A DNA stretch of 64,000 nucleotides from Lucinisca nassula (taxonomy: Eukaryota > Mollusca > Bivalvia > Lucinida > Lucinidae), in contig OY757010.1 in assembly GCA_963580285.1 (NCBI GenBank), positions 149,902,675-149,966,674 of the forward strand. Direction: 5' to 3'. This document shows, piece by piece, positions 32,507 to 43,078 of the stretch. A model generated the notes under the pieces. That model did not search any database, had not been told where the DNA came from, and was given only the letters and a program-made list of their open reading frames with translations. How positions within the stretch are numbered: position 1 is the stretch's first letter; each line of letters starts with the position of its first letter. The translations under genes were made by a program, and so were the position numbers.

Positions 32507-32543
32507 ATGTCGTCTGCTGAAAAAATCCCCAGCATGCAGAGCG

Positions 32544-33143
32544 TTAAAGTGGGTTCATATAGTTATAGAATCTATAGTTACCTGGAGACTCCCAGAATTC
32601 CACTGTTAGCAAACTATGACCAGAAATCCAGTCTTTTGATTGGTGAAAATGATTGCAGTCCCACAAGGCCACGTGACCTTTTGGCTGATTATTTGATTTC
32701 GTATACGTGATGACTCGAAGAATTCCTTGTTTCTTCCAGAAATTATGTTTAGTCAATATAGGATCTTGTTCATGAAGTCTTGATACATTCGGGTATCCGT
32801 ATTTGTCCGCCAAATAAGGCCCAAATGAAATGGGAAGAAATATTAATTGCAAACTGTCCCGACCGGTCAAACTGTCTTGTCCATACTTGGACAAATGAAT
32901 CATAGTTTTCCCTAATGAATGCACGCCTCCTATTTTATTTAATGCGTATGATAGTCTTAATGCACTGGTGTCGTGAAGCAATAATTTTCTGTCCTGTTTC
33001 ACGCCAAGCATGTGTAGCAATTCGTGGTTCCTGTAGTTTCCACCGTGGTGAAAGTATCCGGGGTAGTTCATCTTGAGCTGAGCAAATAATGGAAGACCAG
33101 TCTGGAAAAAGAGAACATATTGCACCATAAGCTCCAACTGCAT
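32544..33143 (-). CDS. Tae4-like peptidoglycan amidase, 3' part; Ser at catalytic Cys
   Basis: The minus-strand frame of 199 codons resembles the Tae4/T6SS amidase family, NlpC/P60-fold enzymes that cleave peptidoglycan cross-links. Matching parts are an N-terminal ..FAQLKMNYPGY (about 20-30), DTSALRLSYALNKIGG (58-73) and a C-terminal GHVALWDC (157-163). In the family a catalytic Cys opens the first helix; here the codon is AGT (Ser60). The His is present (H157). The first Met at 33143 abuts a P MITE. A good acceptor (CTCTTTTTCCAG, ending at about 33102) suggests the real exon starts at ACT (33101), codon 15, in phase. So the mature part is likely 185 residues, with a signal-peptide exon elsewhere. 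CCAG/GTAACT near the end could be a donor, but the stop at 32544 gives a family-like length. Transferred tae genes used in immunity are known in animals (established for several invertebrates). Whether this copy is active is unknown. Confidence 0.65.
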   Translation of the reverse strand: MQLELMVQYVLFFQTGLPLFAQLKMNYPGYFHHGGNYRNHELLHMLGVKQDRKLLLHDTSALRLSYALNKIGGVHSLGKTMIHLSKYGQDSLTGRDSLQLIFLPISFGPYLADKYGYPNVSRLHEQDPILTKHNFWKKQGILRVITYTKSNNQPKGHVALWDCNHFHQSKDWISGHSLLTVEFWESPGNYRFYNYMNPL

Positions 33144-33144
33144 G

Positions 33145-33405
33145 CATCACGTGAACAAGTCCCCCTAAACCCCACTTTAAATAGAGTGGGGTTTGCGGTG
33201 GTATACATTATTTTGCTTATTTCTACTCCAAGACATAGGTTGTGGGTACTCGTTAGAACCGCCTCAATGAGGCGGTTCTAACTAGCACCCACAAACTATG
33301 ATTGTAGTATAAATAAGCAAAATATCACGGATTTTCAGAAAAGTGGCCATTTTGGAGATGTGAAACAGCGCATAATGTCGCATGGGTGTGATATGGTAAC
33401 GTGAG
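33145..33405. repeat. P MITE, subfamily 2, directly 5' of the amidase-like exon
   Basis: CATCACGTGAACAAGTCCCC to GGGTGTGATATGGTAACGTG, with hairpin GTTAGAACCGCCTCAATGAG and its inverse. Likely lies in the intron upstream of the exon at 33101. Confidence 0.88.
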
Positions 33406-33427
33406 CGATTTAAATGAATTGTAGATT

Positions 33428-33544
33428 TTAACCCCTATACCGCTGTATAAATTAATTAAGCCACTCCCATTAATGATTATCAACCAATCAAATTACTTGA
33501 TACAATATATTTGTTCAATTCATAAATTGCAGGAAAAGGGTTAA
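33428..33544. repeat. H MITE without foldback core, TTAA-bounded
   Basis: TTAACCCCTATACCGCTGTA to GCAGGAAAAGGGTTAA. Retains CACTCCCATTAATGATTATC and ACCAATCAAATTACTTGATA of its subfamily but lacks the central hairpin. Confidence 0.75.
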
Positions 33545-33639
33545 AGACTTTTAAGAGGACTGATATTTCGCCATATTTACTATACAGACAGCCTTCGCTG
33601 TTAGTCTAGGTCCATTCGAAGTGAAAGTCTACTTCTGAG

Positions 33640-33870
33640 CCGGCCTCGGTTGTGATCAGGGGTCGAAGGCTCGATACCTGCCAGATCGGCATCATTCTTT
33701 ATCTTTTCTACGCTTATTCTCCTTCCGCTGGTAATAGAATATCCACGTTGCTGGTTAGCTAACCGCTTATGTATAAGTCTGCCAAGGAAACATGTGTTTG
33801 GCTAACCGAACTGACCGACTCGTTATGACCTAAATAGTGTTTACTGGGTTGTTAAACTCCAAACACACAA
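33640..33870 (+). mobile_element. S3 SINE
   Basis: GCCGGCCTCGGTTGTGATCA, box B AGGCTCGATACCTGCC, GTAACCGCTTATG-like middle, GTGTTTACTGGGTTGTTAAA tail. The head is shortened by loss around box A. Confidence 0.8.
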
Positions 33871-34029
33871 ACGAACGTCTACCTTTGAATGAAGGAATTG
33901 GTCCCTATTAGCAAGGGAAACAGAAATGATTTTGACTTGAAGAATTCCCCCATCTGAAAGCCTTTCCAGTTTCATTAAGCTGGACGAAAGTCTTATGGAA
34001 TCGCTGGATGTGTAGAATTTCAGGTTAAA

Positions 34030-34880
34030 GGTTGCGTTTTTGGACAAGGACCGTTACTTTGTGCCATTTCAGTCCATTTCAGTCATTGTATTATCTGTCC
34101 TTGATATGTTTGAAAACTTTTGTCACGTTTGATATAAGAATGCTTGTTTGAATATTCAGAATTATAACATACATTTATAATTCCGGTTGTCCTATTTAAG
34201 ATTGTCTGCAGTAGAAAAGTATGGAAAATGGGTTTGGCGAGTTTGAAATGATCAGTATACAATGCGGTCGCTTGCCCCAAAATGAGCAAAGTTTCCTTAA
34301 CTACGAATACGTAAGTATTACTGAAAAGAACTTGTGTAGTCTATCTTTTAGAGGTAGAGAAAAATGGAACTAACAAATTTCGCCATTAGATTTTTATTTG
34401 TGCTCCAAAACATTGATTGTGGATACCCATTAGAATTCTAACGAGTACCTACAATCTTTGATGGTTTTGTTTGATTTGAGGTCTATACAGTGTTGACGGG
34501 GACGTTAAACCTCAAGTCAAACAAACAAATAAGGACCGTTATTCTGTGCCATTTCAGTCCTTGAATTATCTGTCCTTGATATTTCTGAAAACTTTTGTCA
34601 CGTTTGGTACAAGAATGCTAAACAGTGTTGACAGGAACGTTAAACCTCAAATCAAACAATCAAACAAACATAAGAATGCTTGTTTATACAGACATTTATA
34701 ATTCTGGTTGTCCTATTCAAGGTTGTCTGCACTAGAAAAGCATGGAAAAATGGGCTCGGGTATTTGAAATGATTAGTATACAATGTTTGCCCCAAGATGA
34801 GCAAAGTTTCCTTTAACTAGTACGTGGACTCTCTATCTTAGCTAGAAAATGAGACAAATATCGCCATTAGATTTTTATTT
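34030..34880. repeat. Tandem segmental duplication (~320-bp unit)
   Basis: 34047-34400 and 34533-34888 share long runs: GGACCGTTA..TGTGCCATTTCAGTCC, TTTGTCACGTTTG, ACATTTATAATTC, GAAATGAT and CGCCATTAGATTTTTATTTG. The second copy is interrupted by an S1 tail (34620-34672). Between them lie two S1 tails facing each other (34458-34529). The block lies upstream of the amidase-like gene on its strand and could contain its promoter or first exon (inference). Confidence 0.85.
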
Positions 34881-34975
34881 GTGCGCCAAAACATAGATTG
34901 TGGGTACCCACAATCTTTGATGGAGATTTAAGAAGAACACAGATTTTCTTCTTAAAAGAAGAAGAAAACCATTTT

Positions 34976-35265
34976 CATCACGTGAACAAGTCCGTGAAAC
35001 AAAGACTACCCTAAACCCCAGTTCATATAGAGAAAACTGGGGTTTAAGGGGGTAAACATTATTTCCCTTATTCCTGCTCCAAGACATAGGTTGTGGGTAC
35101 TCGTTAAAACCGCCTCAATGAGGCGGTTCTAACGAGCACCCAAAACCTATGTTCTGAGTATAAATAAGAAAAATATTACACATTTTCATCAGAAAAAATA
35201 CCTTTCTTGAGGTATGAAAAAATGCCCTATATCACACGGATGTGTTATTGTAATGAGAGCCATGA
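34976..35265. repeat. P MITE, subfamily 2
   Basis: CATCACGTGAACAAGTCCGT to ACACGGATGTGTTATTGTAA, with hairpin AAAACCGCCTCAATGAGGCG. Confidence 0.88.
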
Positions 35266-35574
35266 AGAGCAGCATTTACCCTTATGGGTGTGCACACCAA
35301 ATAAGGAACAGGACACACGCACACTGACAGATGTCATATTAACATATTGATTCAAATTTTTTTATCCTCCATTAAGTGTTTGCCGCCACTGACATATGAA
35401 AGGGTTAGAACCGACATGCTGTCGAACAAATCTAAAAGGAAGATCTTAACTGCTTTTCATCAAAAGATGCGGATGAAAAAATTCAGGAATACTTCCTTTT
35501 TCATATTTATTTTCCCACTTGAAATTAATAGTGCAGTATATTTCTTTTCCTGTATTTAACACATGTGGCGACTT

Positions 35575-35800
35575 CAAATCGACAGTCCTGTGTTTGACTG
35601 ACAGCAGTACAGTCGATCTCATGTCATTCTCTCCTATCCGCTGATTCAAGAAGGGCAGTTGTCAGTTTCGGGAAAAATAATGTGCATTGTACTGGTTAAC
35701 CGCGTATGTATAATCCTACCCAGGAAGTGAGGTTTAGGTAAACTACCCAGCTCGATATAACCTGAATAGTACTGACTGGGCCGTTAAACTCAAATCAGAC
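35575..35800 (+). mobile_element. S3 SINE, 5' truncated
   Basis: TTCTCTCCTATCCGCTGATT, CAAGAAGGGCAGTTGTCAGT, then ACTGACTGGGCCGTTAAACT. Confidence 0.75.
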
Positions 35801-35834
35801 ATGTAATCCCTTTTCATTATTTCACTTTCGAACA

Positions 35835-35980
35835 GCATAAGGTGCTGATCAGACTGCGCATCTGCGCAGACTGGTCAACACATTTGTCTTCGCTGCTAGA
35901 ATAGTACAATACATCTACATTAAAATCCTTATATAAAGACCACCTTTTTGACTAAGAAGAAGAAGAAGAAGAAGAAACAC
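35835..35980. repeat. K foldback and small repeats
   Basis: 35842-35885 is a K-type hairpin (GTGCTGATCAGACTGCGCAT, CAGACTGGTCAACAC). 35912-35955 is an end of the GGTGGTCTT family. A short (GAA)n lies at 35957-35975. Confidence 0.65.
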
Positions 35981-35999
35981 TTAAGAACCATGAAGAGCA

Positions 36000-36150
36000 A
36001 CATTTACCTCATTTTTTATATTTCTGCTCAAAACAGAGATTATGGGTACTGTAAGAACCCACAATCTTGAGCAAAAATAAGAAAAACACAATGTAAACCC
36101 CTGTAAGCCTAAAAGTGGAGTTTAATGGGGTCAGAATTAAAAAAAAATAA
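36000..36150. repeat. P MITE, reduced
   Basis: TATTTCTGCTCAAAACAGAG, GGGTACTGTAAGAACCCACA and AGCAAAAATAAGAAAAACAC. The hairpin is shortened by a central deletion. Confidence 0.65.
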
Positions 36151-36189
36151 ACATATTGCAAGAAAAGACGAGTAATACAACGTTAGTAC

Positions 36190-36492
36190 GGCCCCCGCCC
36201 ATCGGGGCTTGAAGAAGTAGATGGGCTGCATGATGCTTCCACGCAGAGCTGAATCCGACCCACACACCGAGTACTGGTAAACCGCTTAGAGGATCTTAGC
36301 CTGCCCAGGCAAAGCGGTGTGAATGTCGGGCCGTCCATGCTTATAAACCCTATTGGTTTCATTGGGCGACAGGGCTTGAGATGTCATCTCATCTCAATGT
36401 CGGGTAAAAGTCCCACAAAATTGGAAGCAACGTCTCCAAAATGACCTATATAGTGTTGACGGGGACGTTAACCCTCGAATCAAACAAACAAA
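36190..36492 (+). mobile_element. S1 SINE, 14-bp TSD
   Basis: Flanked by AATACAACGTTAGT (36174-36187 and 36492-36505). Head GGCCCCCGCCCATCGGGGCT, tail CCTCGAATCAAACAAACAAA. Confidence 0.93.
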
Positions 36493-36505
36493 ATACAACG
36501 TTAGT

Positions 36506-37045
36506 GAGTCTTCTCCCTAATAGCAGCAAACAGCAGCACATGTTTTCAAGATGGGACCATTTTCCCAGCCTCAGTGCCCCACCAGAAAAACATACAGTTT
36601 GTGTTGCAACAACCATAAAATATCCATTGAGCTGTTTTTTCCGTATTCTACTTCATTTTATACAAATGACAAATCTAAAACAGTTTAACATTTTGACAAA
36701 AACCCAGCTTGGGTTTCGAATTTTTATTTCGCACACTAGTAGCTGATTTTCCCCTAATGTCAGGTTACTATTTGTTGTGGGTCATATTAATCTAGCTAAT
36801 TTCTGACAAGTTGACACCCTCTCTGAGGCAGAATTCAGGATAAATGAATTTAAAATTAACTCCCCACAATGGTATTTATTAGGGTGAGTGAACAGCGTAA
36901 AATTCTCTATTCTTCTAACATTGGAAAAATATATAGTGTTACGTTTTTGAACATTTATAACACAGCGGGATCTACAGCTGTGGCTTGTTACACTGACAAA
37001 AGATGTGAGGGATATCGCACCAAAAGATCAGACATTTTTTCTTTT
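36506..37045. other. Unassigned spacer
   Basis: No repeat from the catalogued families and no supported gene. Open frames here lack recognisable domains. Confidence 0.4.
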
Positions 37046-37059
37046 TCATTGACATAAAA

Positions 37060-37219
37060 AGAAGCCTCCGTGGTATAGTGGTTACGCTACTTTCCTTGTA
37101 AATCAGGGGTCGCAGGGTCGATCCCGGGATTCTCCAGACTTTCGGTGAGTCTTTAAACTGAGGTCCCATCTCCGTATGACCTTAGCTGTTTGTGGGACGT
37201 AAAACTCAAACACTCACTC
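37060..37219 (+). mobile_element. S2 SINE, 14-bp TSD
   Basis: AGAAGCCTCCGTGGTATAGT, box B GGGTCGATCCC, tail GGGACGTAAAACTCAAACAC. TSD TCATTGACATAAAA at 37046-37059 and 37220-37233. Confidence 0.93.
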
Positions 37220-37297
37220 TCATTGACATAAAATTTCCAAGCGAAAGACACCTTCGAAATGTAAAATTTTCAAAAAATCTGCAGTATGTTAATAACG

Positions 37298-37438
37298 CTA
37301 CTGGTTTCATTGGGCGGCAGGGCTTGAGATGTCATTTCATCTCAATGTTGGGTAAAAGTCCAACAAAATTGGAAACAACGTCTCCAAAAACACCTTTACA
37401 GTGTTGACGGGGACGTTAAAACTCCAAATCAAACAAAC
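37298..37438 (+). mobile_element. S1 SINE, 5' truncated
   Basis: Starts at TTTCATTGGGCGGCAGGG and ends GACGTTAAAACTCCAAATC AAACAAA. Confidence 0.85.
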
Positions 37439-37454
37439 GTCATTTTGTCGTTCC

Positions 37455-37638
37455 TTAACCCATTTTGTACCGGAAACCCAAAACGGGTAGGTGGTAAACA
37501 GTGCAGGCCCAGATCAGACACCGCAATACGCGGCGTCTGACCAGGGCCTGCACTGTTAGCAAAACATTCAGCCAGTTTCCAAATAGATTTTGAAGAAAAG
37601 ATAAGGAGGAAGATTCCATTTGGTATAAAAAGGGTTAA
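37455..37638. repeat. H MITE, TTAA-bounded
   Basis: TTAACCCATTTTGTACCGGA to TTTGGTATAAAAAGGGTTAA, with core GATCAGACACCGCAATACGC. Confidence 0.9.
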
Positions 37639-37665
37639 TAGAATGACACAGCCATTCCTGTATAT

Positions 37666-37806
37666 GACCCTATTGGTTTGCTTGGGCAGTATAGGGCTTG
37701 AGATGCCATTTCATCTTCAATGTCGGGTTAAGTCCCACAAAATTGGAAGCAACGGCTCTCAAATGACATACATAGTGTTAACCTCAAATCAATCAAACAA
37801 AACAAA
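37666..37806 (+). mobile_element. S1 SINE, 5' truncated, diverged
   Basis: CCCTATTGGTTTGCTTGGGC to GTTAACCTCAAATCAATCAA. Confidence 0.8.
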
Positions 37807-37859
37807 ATCTGTTAGAGGTTTAACGTATCTTTATCTTAACAAACCCATGTAATAAACAC

Positions 37860-38100
37860 CCTTCTAAACTCTACTTTATAATAGATAATAGTGGGTTTAC
37901 AGGGATATACAGGGGTATACATTGTTCCTTACTTTTGCTTATAACATTGTTTGTGGACACTCGTTATAGCGAGGACCCTCTGTATCGGCTAAGTCCACGT
38001 TACATTGTACGTTGAGACACACGCTTTTTATATATTGTTGTTGTTGTTGTTGTTGTTGTTATTTCAATTTTAAATGCATTTTAATCCTTTTATACCGTAG
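37860..38100. repeat. P-MITE fragment and (TTG)n
   Basis: 37850-37975 has worn P sequence (TAAACTCTACTTTATAATAG, TGGACACTCGTTA). 38035-38060 is (TTG) repeated about eight times. Confidence 0.6.
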
Positions 38101-38159
38101 TTTTGTTAATGTTACCATATTTTGCAAAGAGTGCGCCAGAAAAAAAAGATGCAAACAGG

Positions 38160-39130
38160 TGTAGATTAAGAATCTGATTCCTGTGACAGTTATCAACCAG
38201 CACCAGGAGCCCACCGTCACAGTGAAAGGTCAAAGACTGCAAGAGACAGATAAGTTTGGAAGCACATTGTCAAGAGTCGTGCACATTGTCGGGATTGCCA
38301 AGTTAGTGCAGCATTTGGCCAACTACGTGGTAGTATTTTGGATTGAAGTGGTATCAAGCTGGATAAAAAACTGATAGTCTGCAGAGTTGCATGTGGTGGT
38401 GCTGCCAACACAATTGTATGCAGGCGAAAAGCAGACAGTTTAGCAACGAGACGCCAAACAACTGAACTCATCATGTAAATTTGACCCCCTTGAACCCCAG
38501 TTTTATATAGTAAAACTGGGGTTTACAGGGGTAAACCTTATTTTTCTTATTTCTGCTCTTAAATATAGAAAAATATCACAATTTTTCATCTTAAAAAGTT
38601 CGTTTTTCGACAGTAACGTTTACAATGCATTTATGCATTTGTATAGGCGTGTTTTCGTAATGTACTTCTTGAAAACTTTCGAAGATTAAGTGGCAAGACA
38701 GGATTCCAGACACAGAAGTCTGGAAAAGGGCAAGGCTGCAGAGTGTACGTACTCTTCTGAAACTTGCACAGCCTTGTTACTAGGGTGCCTGAGGAACGTT
38801 TTCCAAAGAAAATCCCCTATCGAGAACTTGAAATGGGCAAATGCTCCCATGGTGGTACAATGACACCCTCGAAACCTCTCTCAGTGACTTCAATATACCA
38901 ACAGAGTCCTTATGACCAAATAAAGTGGCAAGGCCTCATCAGCAGGGCTGCTAGTGAATATGAGGTTAAAAGAATCAGCCAAGCCGAGCGAATACGTGCA
39001 CAGCCAAAAGCCAGAGCTAGCACATCGCCAGCAGAGCTTTCTTCCCCAGACCTCTGTTTGTTGCTATATATATCTACAGACATCGATCTCATCAGCCATC
39101 TTAGAACACAAAAGCAGTAGCAGTCCTCGC
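38160..39130 (+). pseudogene. LINE ORF2 C-terminal remnant split by a P MITE
   Basis: Two blocks carry non-LTR retrotransposon similarity. 38210-38462 encodes QRLQETDKF.GSTLSRVVHI, matching the conserved V-L-Y-LGS-LS segment late in RT, with a frame break after it. 38676-39120 encodes WQDRIPDTEVWKRA, then PKKIPYRELEMGKCSHGG and a region ending near a degenerate C2H2-like finger (SVCCYI...ISSAILEH or ISHLRTQK by frame). A P MITE occupies 38466-38662 between them. Several frameshifts and stops make it dead. The 118-codon frame at 38764-39120 is part of it, not a host gene. Confidence 0.75.
38466..38662. repeat. P MITE, partial, nested in LINE
   Basis: ACCCCAGTTTTATATAGTAA and ATAGGCGTGTTTTCGTAATG. 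The central GAACCGCC hairpin is deleted (TTAAATATAGAAAAATATCA). Confidence 0.85.
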
Positions 39131-40295
39131 ATGTGATTTAGATTAGTCAATGGCATTTATGACAGACGGACTTTTATCATGTTGTCGTTTCCACCATAAC
39201 AGCAGAGAATTTCATTGAAATAAGAATCGCCAGTGCTTCAGGATAAGAAACTTTGTGACAGTTTTCTTATCTGTTCTTCATATAAATACTTTTGTTTCTC
39301 TTTAGAACCGCCCAATAAAGCAGTTCCAATGAACATCCAAAATCTAAGATTTATTCTAGCGCAGGTTTAGCAGCCTGCCTCAGAAAATACTTCTTTAGTC
39401 TTAATATAAAAGGGCTTAGGCTTTCATTACACGTGCTAGTTCTGTCATTGCCGATTGTATCAGTGTTAATTATTTTCCTCTTCTTTTGGTTTAATTAGAT
39501 AAAGACCCGCATTTGTCAACACGTAAGAGACAAGGCCGTCTAGTCTGGCGTCTACCACTGATGAAGATATAAATAATTAAATACAGCGACGGCTTGACGA
39601 ATCCAACTTAATTTGTCTACAATATCCCACAATGATTTCCACGAAGACATTTAGAATCTCAATTTTTATGTCCCCGGTAACCGGGAAATTTCGGTTGAAG
39701 TAAACTGAACTGTGGACGACACACGTCGCACAACGGACACGGGCGACTTGAGAACGTTAAGCTCAGAAGAGCTAAACACTGATGCAGTTCGGCTTTAGAA
39801 CCGCAAACCGAAGTAATGCAGCTACATAACCGATTACAAACGGAAGATAACACTATATATCCCATTGCTCGTTTGAGCCTTGCTTGGCCACAACTGAAAA
39901 CCTAAATTCTGCTGTGGAATGCCCGACGACTTTTCAACATTGAATCTTGCTTTCATCTACTGCCTCTGATTTAAGGAGGATTTAAGAAGCCATGTATCAC
40001 AATTAGTAATTTTGAATAATGATGCATTTATTAATATATTAAGCGGAACTGCAGTTTGCTATTTTTCAGTTTCAGTGTAGCTAAAGTTTTATTGTTTTCG
40101 AGATATATAACATGCAATGGTTTGCCGGTTCGTCTCATTTGATTCCTTTATGTGAAATAATGATTCATTCCAGTATGTCTGAAACCTAGAGCGAGTTTGA
40201 TCTCAGAACTACGATCACTGAAAATTCGTCTAAATATAGATCGAACTGTCTTCAGTTAGAGGAAAAGACTTCAGTTTAGTGTCTACGGTTCGTGT
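39131..40295. other. Longest low-repeat stretch of the window
   Basis: 39240-39355 is a worn P MITE (TTCTTATCTGTTCTTCATAT, GAACCGCCCAATAAAGCAGT). Beyond it I see no repeat family and no long frame. An acceptor-like tract (TTCCTCTTCTTTTGGTTTAA TTAG) lies at 39473-39500, without a convincing exon. Confidence 0.5.
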
Positions 40296-40299
40296 GTGT

Positions 40300-40450
40300 G
40301 TGTGTTTCAATTTTAGTCCCACCAACAGCTAGGTACATACGGAGACGGGACCTCGGCTTAAAGACTCATCTGAAAGTCTGAAGAAGCCCGGGATCAAACC
40401 CATAACGCCTGGTTTATGGGGCGAGTTTCTATGGTTCGACCCACGAGGAT
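40300..40450 (-). mobile_element. S2 SINE, minus strand
   Basis: TTTTAGTCCCACCAACAGCT, GGGATCAAACCC (box B inverse), CGCCTGGTTTATGGGGCGAG. The head end is degraded. Confidence 0.8.
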
Positions 40451-40615
40451 AGGATGGTCTGATTATGGGTGACAGGTTCCCAGTCAGCAGAATACTAATA
40501 CCAGTAGTTTGTTTTGTCGACACTGATTTGTAGTTTGTCTCTGTACAAGGGCATCAGGTGCAATACATAGTTTGACCTAACCAGTTGATCGAACAGCCGT
40601 TATTAATAAAGCAAC

Positions 40616-40914
40616 GGCCCCCGCCCATCGGGGCTTGAAGAAATAGATGGGCTGCATGCTGCTTCCACGCAGAGCTGAAACCGACCCGCACACGAGTACT
40701 GGTAAACCGCTTAGAGGATCTTAGCCTGCCCAGGCAAAGCGGTGCGAGTCGGACCCTCCGTGCTTATAAACCCTATTGGTTTCATTGGGCGGCAGGGCTT
40801 GAGATGTCAATTCATCTCAATATCGGGTAAAGTCCCACAAAATTGGAAGCAACGTCTCCAAAATGACCTTTATAGTGTTGACGGGACGTTAAACCTCAAA
40901 TCAAACAAACAAAT
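40616..40914 (+). mobile_element. S1 SINE, 10-bp TSD
   Basis: GGCCCCCGCCCATCGGGGCT to ACGTTAAACCTCAAATCAAA. TSD AATAAAGCAA at 40605-40614 and 40916-40925. Confidence 0.93.
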
Positions 40915-41156
40915 CAATAAAGCAAATGCGCTACAACCTATCTTATGTCATACGCTACTACATGTATTAAGGAAAAGTCACTTTTGTGCGAAGTTTGGAA
41001 ACTAATAAATTATCACTGCTGAGCTTACATTAGTTATTCAGAATCTACAATTTCGGACAGTGATAATGGGTTAGACAGAATTATTGCTTTGCTTGCCACT
41101 GTACGGTTGCAGTTTCTCTCGTCACGTCTTATTAAATCGCATAGCGTAGTGATATC

Positions 41157-41356
41157 TTAACCCTTTTAAACCTAAAGTCCGGAACAGATACCCATGCAAG
41201 CAGTGTAGATCCTGATGAGTTGGTGGTTCTACATGGCTTGCCCTTCTGTTGTCGATTATTATCTATCCATCTTATTTATTACATGCAGTAGACTGGACGT
41301 ATCCCAAGTCGGTGATGGAAAACTGTACTTCAGAAATTCTGGGGTGAAAGGGTTAA
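41157..41356. repeat. H-related TTAA element with divergent interior
   Basis: TTAACCCTTTTAAACCTAAA to TCTGGGGTGAAAGGGTTAA. GCAAGCAGTGTAGATCCTGA is the remaining half of the H hairpin. Confidence 0.75.
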
Positions 41357-41395
41357 AGCTTAACCCGCCTATTTTTATAGTAGCAGATGTTACTT

Positions 41396-41409
41396 TCTTT
41401 CTCTCTCTC

Positions 41410-41502
<93 letters not shown>
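41396..41502 (+). repeat. (CT)n microsatellite
   Basis: About 50 CT units with two interruptions near the start. Spurious Leu/Ser frames pass through it. Confidence 0.97.
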
Positions 41503-41505
<3 letters not shown>

Positions 41506-41814
41506 ATTTCGTAACAGAAAACGCGACTTCACATTTTATGCGATTCATCTACTGGAGCTGATTCATATACAATGCCAAATCTCATATTCTCTGAAAAATA
41601 AGGAAAATCTGGAAGTCGTCTGCATTAAAACCTTGTTTTACGCTTTAAGGATAAATAAACGCTTGTTCAGCTGACACTTCGTGGATATCCATTTTTTTCC
41701 GCTTTTCAAAAAACATGTGTCGTCTGATCATTCATGGAATTTTTTTAGCTTAAACCAATGCATGTATACAGACATGCGCGAGAAAATGTTGAAAAGTATC
41801 ACTTGAGTGAAACG

Positions 41815-41854
41815 CTTATGACCCACAAAGAGGGTTGACGCGTCGTTAAACACG

Positions 41855-41893
<39 letters not shown>
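41815..41893 (+). mobile_element. Retroposon 3' tail with (ATC)n
   Basis: GACCCACAAAGAGGGTTGAC, GCGTCGTTAAACACGAAATC, then (ATC) x 10. Same tail as 24628-24705 in the other orientation. Confidence 0.7.
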
Positions 41894-42019
41894 CTTGAGT
41901 GAAAATGCGTCTAAACATAAGACGGACCACATTTTGTGCGGACTTACATTTCTATGGCGGTGAAAATCAGAGGCATCCGGAAAACGCGTATGCTAGCATA
42001 GAATGGCAAATAGAAATCT

Positions 42020-42250
42020 ATCGTTAAAAATAAGGTTTCCTCCAGTTTTACTAACCCTCCAGTTTTATTAAAGCGGGGTTCAAGGCGGTCAGAATGATAA
42101 AGACGTGTTTTCATGATGGTATGGAAAAGTTGGCTTCACAAACTGGAAGTGTTTTAGTATCAACGCTGCGAACAACTAAGTTGCAGATCAATCTGCGCAT
42201 ATGCGCATTTGTTGTTCGCAAATGGCGTAAAAAGGGTTGTCTCATAGAAA
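42020..42250. repeat. P-MITE end and K-like foldback
   Basis: 42030-42115 is P right half (AAAGCGGGGTTCAAGGCGGT, GTGTTTTCATGATGG). 42165-42225 folds: GCGAACAACTAAGTTGCAGA and GCATTTGTTGTTCGC. Confidence 0.65.
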
Positions 42251-42355
42251 TATTTCATAGCGAAAGTTACACGATAGCAGGGGTGGCCACTATGTGTCTT
42301 TGGCGTCCGGTTACCTTGAAACTAGCAGCAGTCAGAGCTATTCGATGTTTTTAAA

Positions 42356-42628
42356 CAGTGGACGCCCGCCAATCAGAGCTTGGAGAAATAGATAGGCTGC
42401 ATGTGCTTCCACGCAGAGCAGAAACCGACCGCCCATGAAAATTGGTAAACCACTTATAGACGCTAAGCCTGCCAAGGCGAAGTGGCGCGAGTCGGACCGG
42501 ACAGTCCATACATATAAACCCTATTGGTTACATTGGGCGGCAGGTTTAATCTCAATGTCGGGGTAAAGTTCCACAAAATTGGAAGCAACGCCTCATAGTG
42601 TTGATAGAGACATTAAAAACCAATCAGA
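42356..42628 (+). mobile_element. S1 SINE, diverged
   Basis: CGCCCGCCAATCAGAGCTTG, CCACAAAATTGGAAGCAACG, GTGTTGATAGAGACATTAAA. One of the oldest-looking S1 copies. Confidence 0.8.
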
Positions 42629-42629
42629 C

Positions 42630-43000
42630 CGGGTTTGCAATGGCACGGTAGTAGTCGCCCGCCAGGGGTCTCCGGGTAATCCGATTTCATGTCCCACATA
42701 ATATTACTATACGCCAACATCCGCGCCTTAGAGAACGCTTAAATAAGCTCGCGTGAGTTCGGTGTAATCGAAGTAACATAAAATTTAAACTTCAACAATC
42801 AGGCTTTGGACGTTTTCCTAATGTACCCAAGCTCCGGCGTATTTTATTTCTTTTAAGAAACCAACCTGGCTAGGACAGGGTTATGGCACATTATTTGTGT
42901 GTTTGCATTAAGTTTTACCTTTAAGAAAAGTCTGCCGTGAGAACAGTATCATAGACCCATCGTTACTCCTTTTTTTTGAGTGCATTCCGAAATTTAGGGG
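42630..43000. other. Unassigned spacer
   Basis: I see no gene or catalogued repeat. Confidence 0.4.
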
Positions 43001-43029
43001 TGTCATATTGAAATTTATTCAGAGAAATG

Positions 43030-43031
<2 letters not shown>

Positions 43032-43078
<47 letters not shown>

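Noticed and set aside
38764..39120. Independent 118-residue host protein
   Set aside because: It matches the post-RT region of a LINE and continues from a matching upstream block in another frame.
41215..41674. Leu/Ser-rich protein
   Set aside because: Translation of the (CT)n microsatellite.
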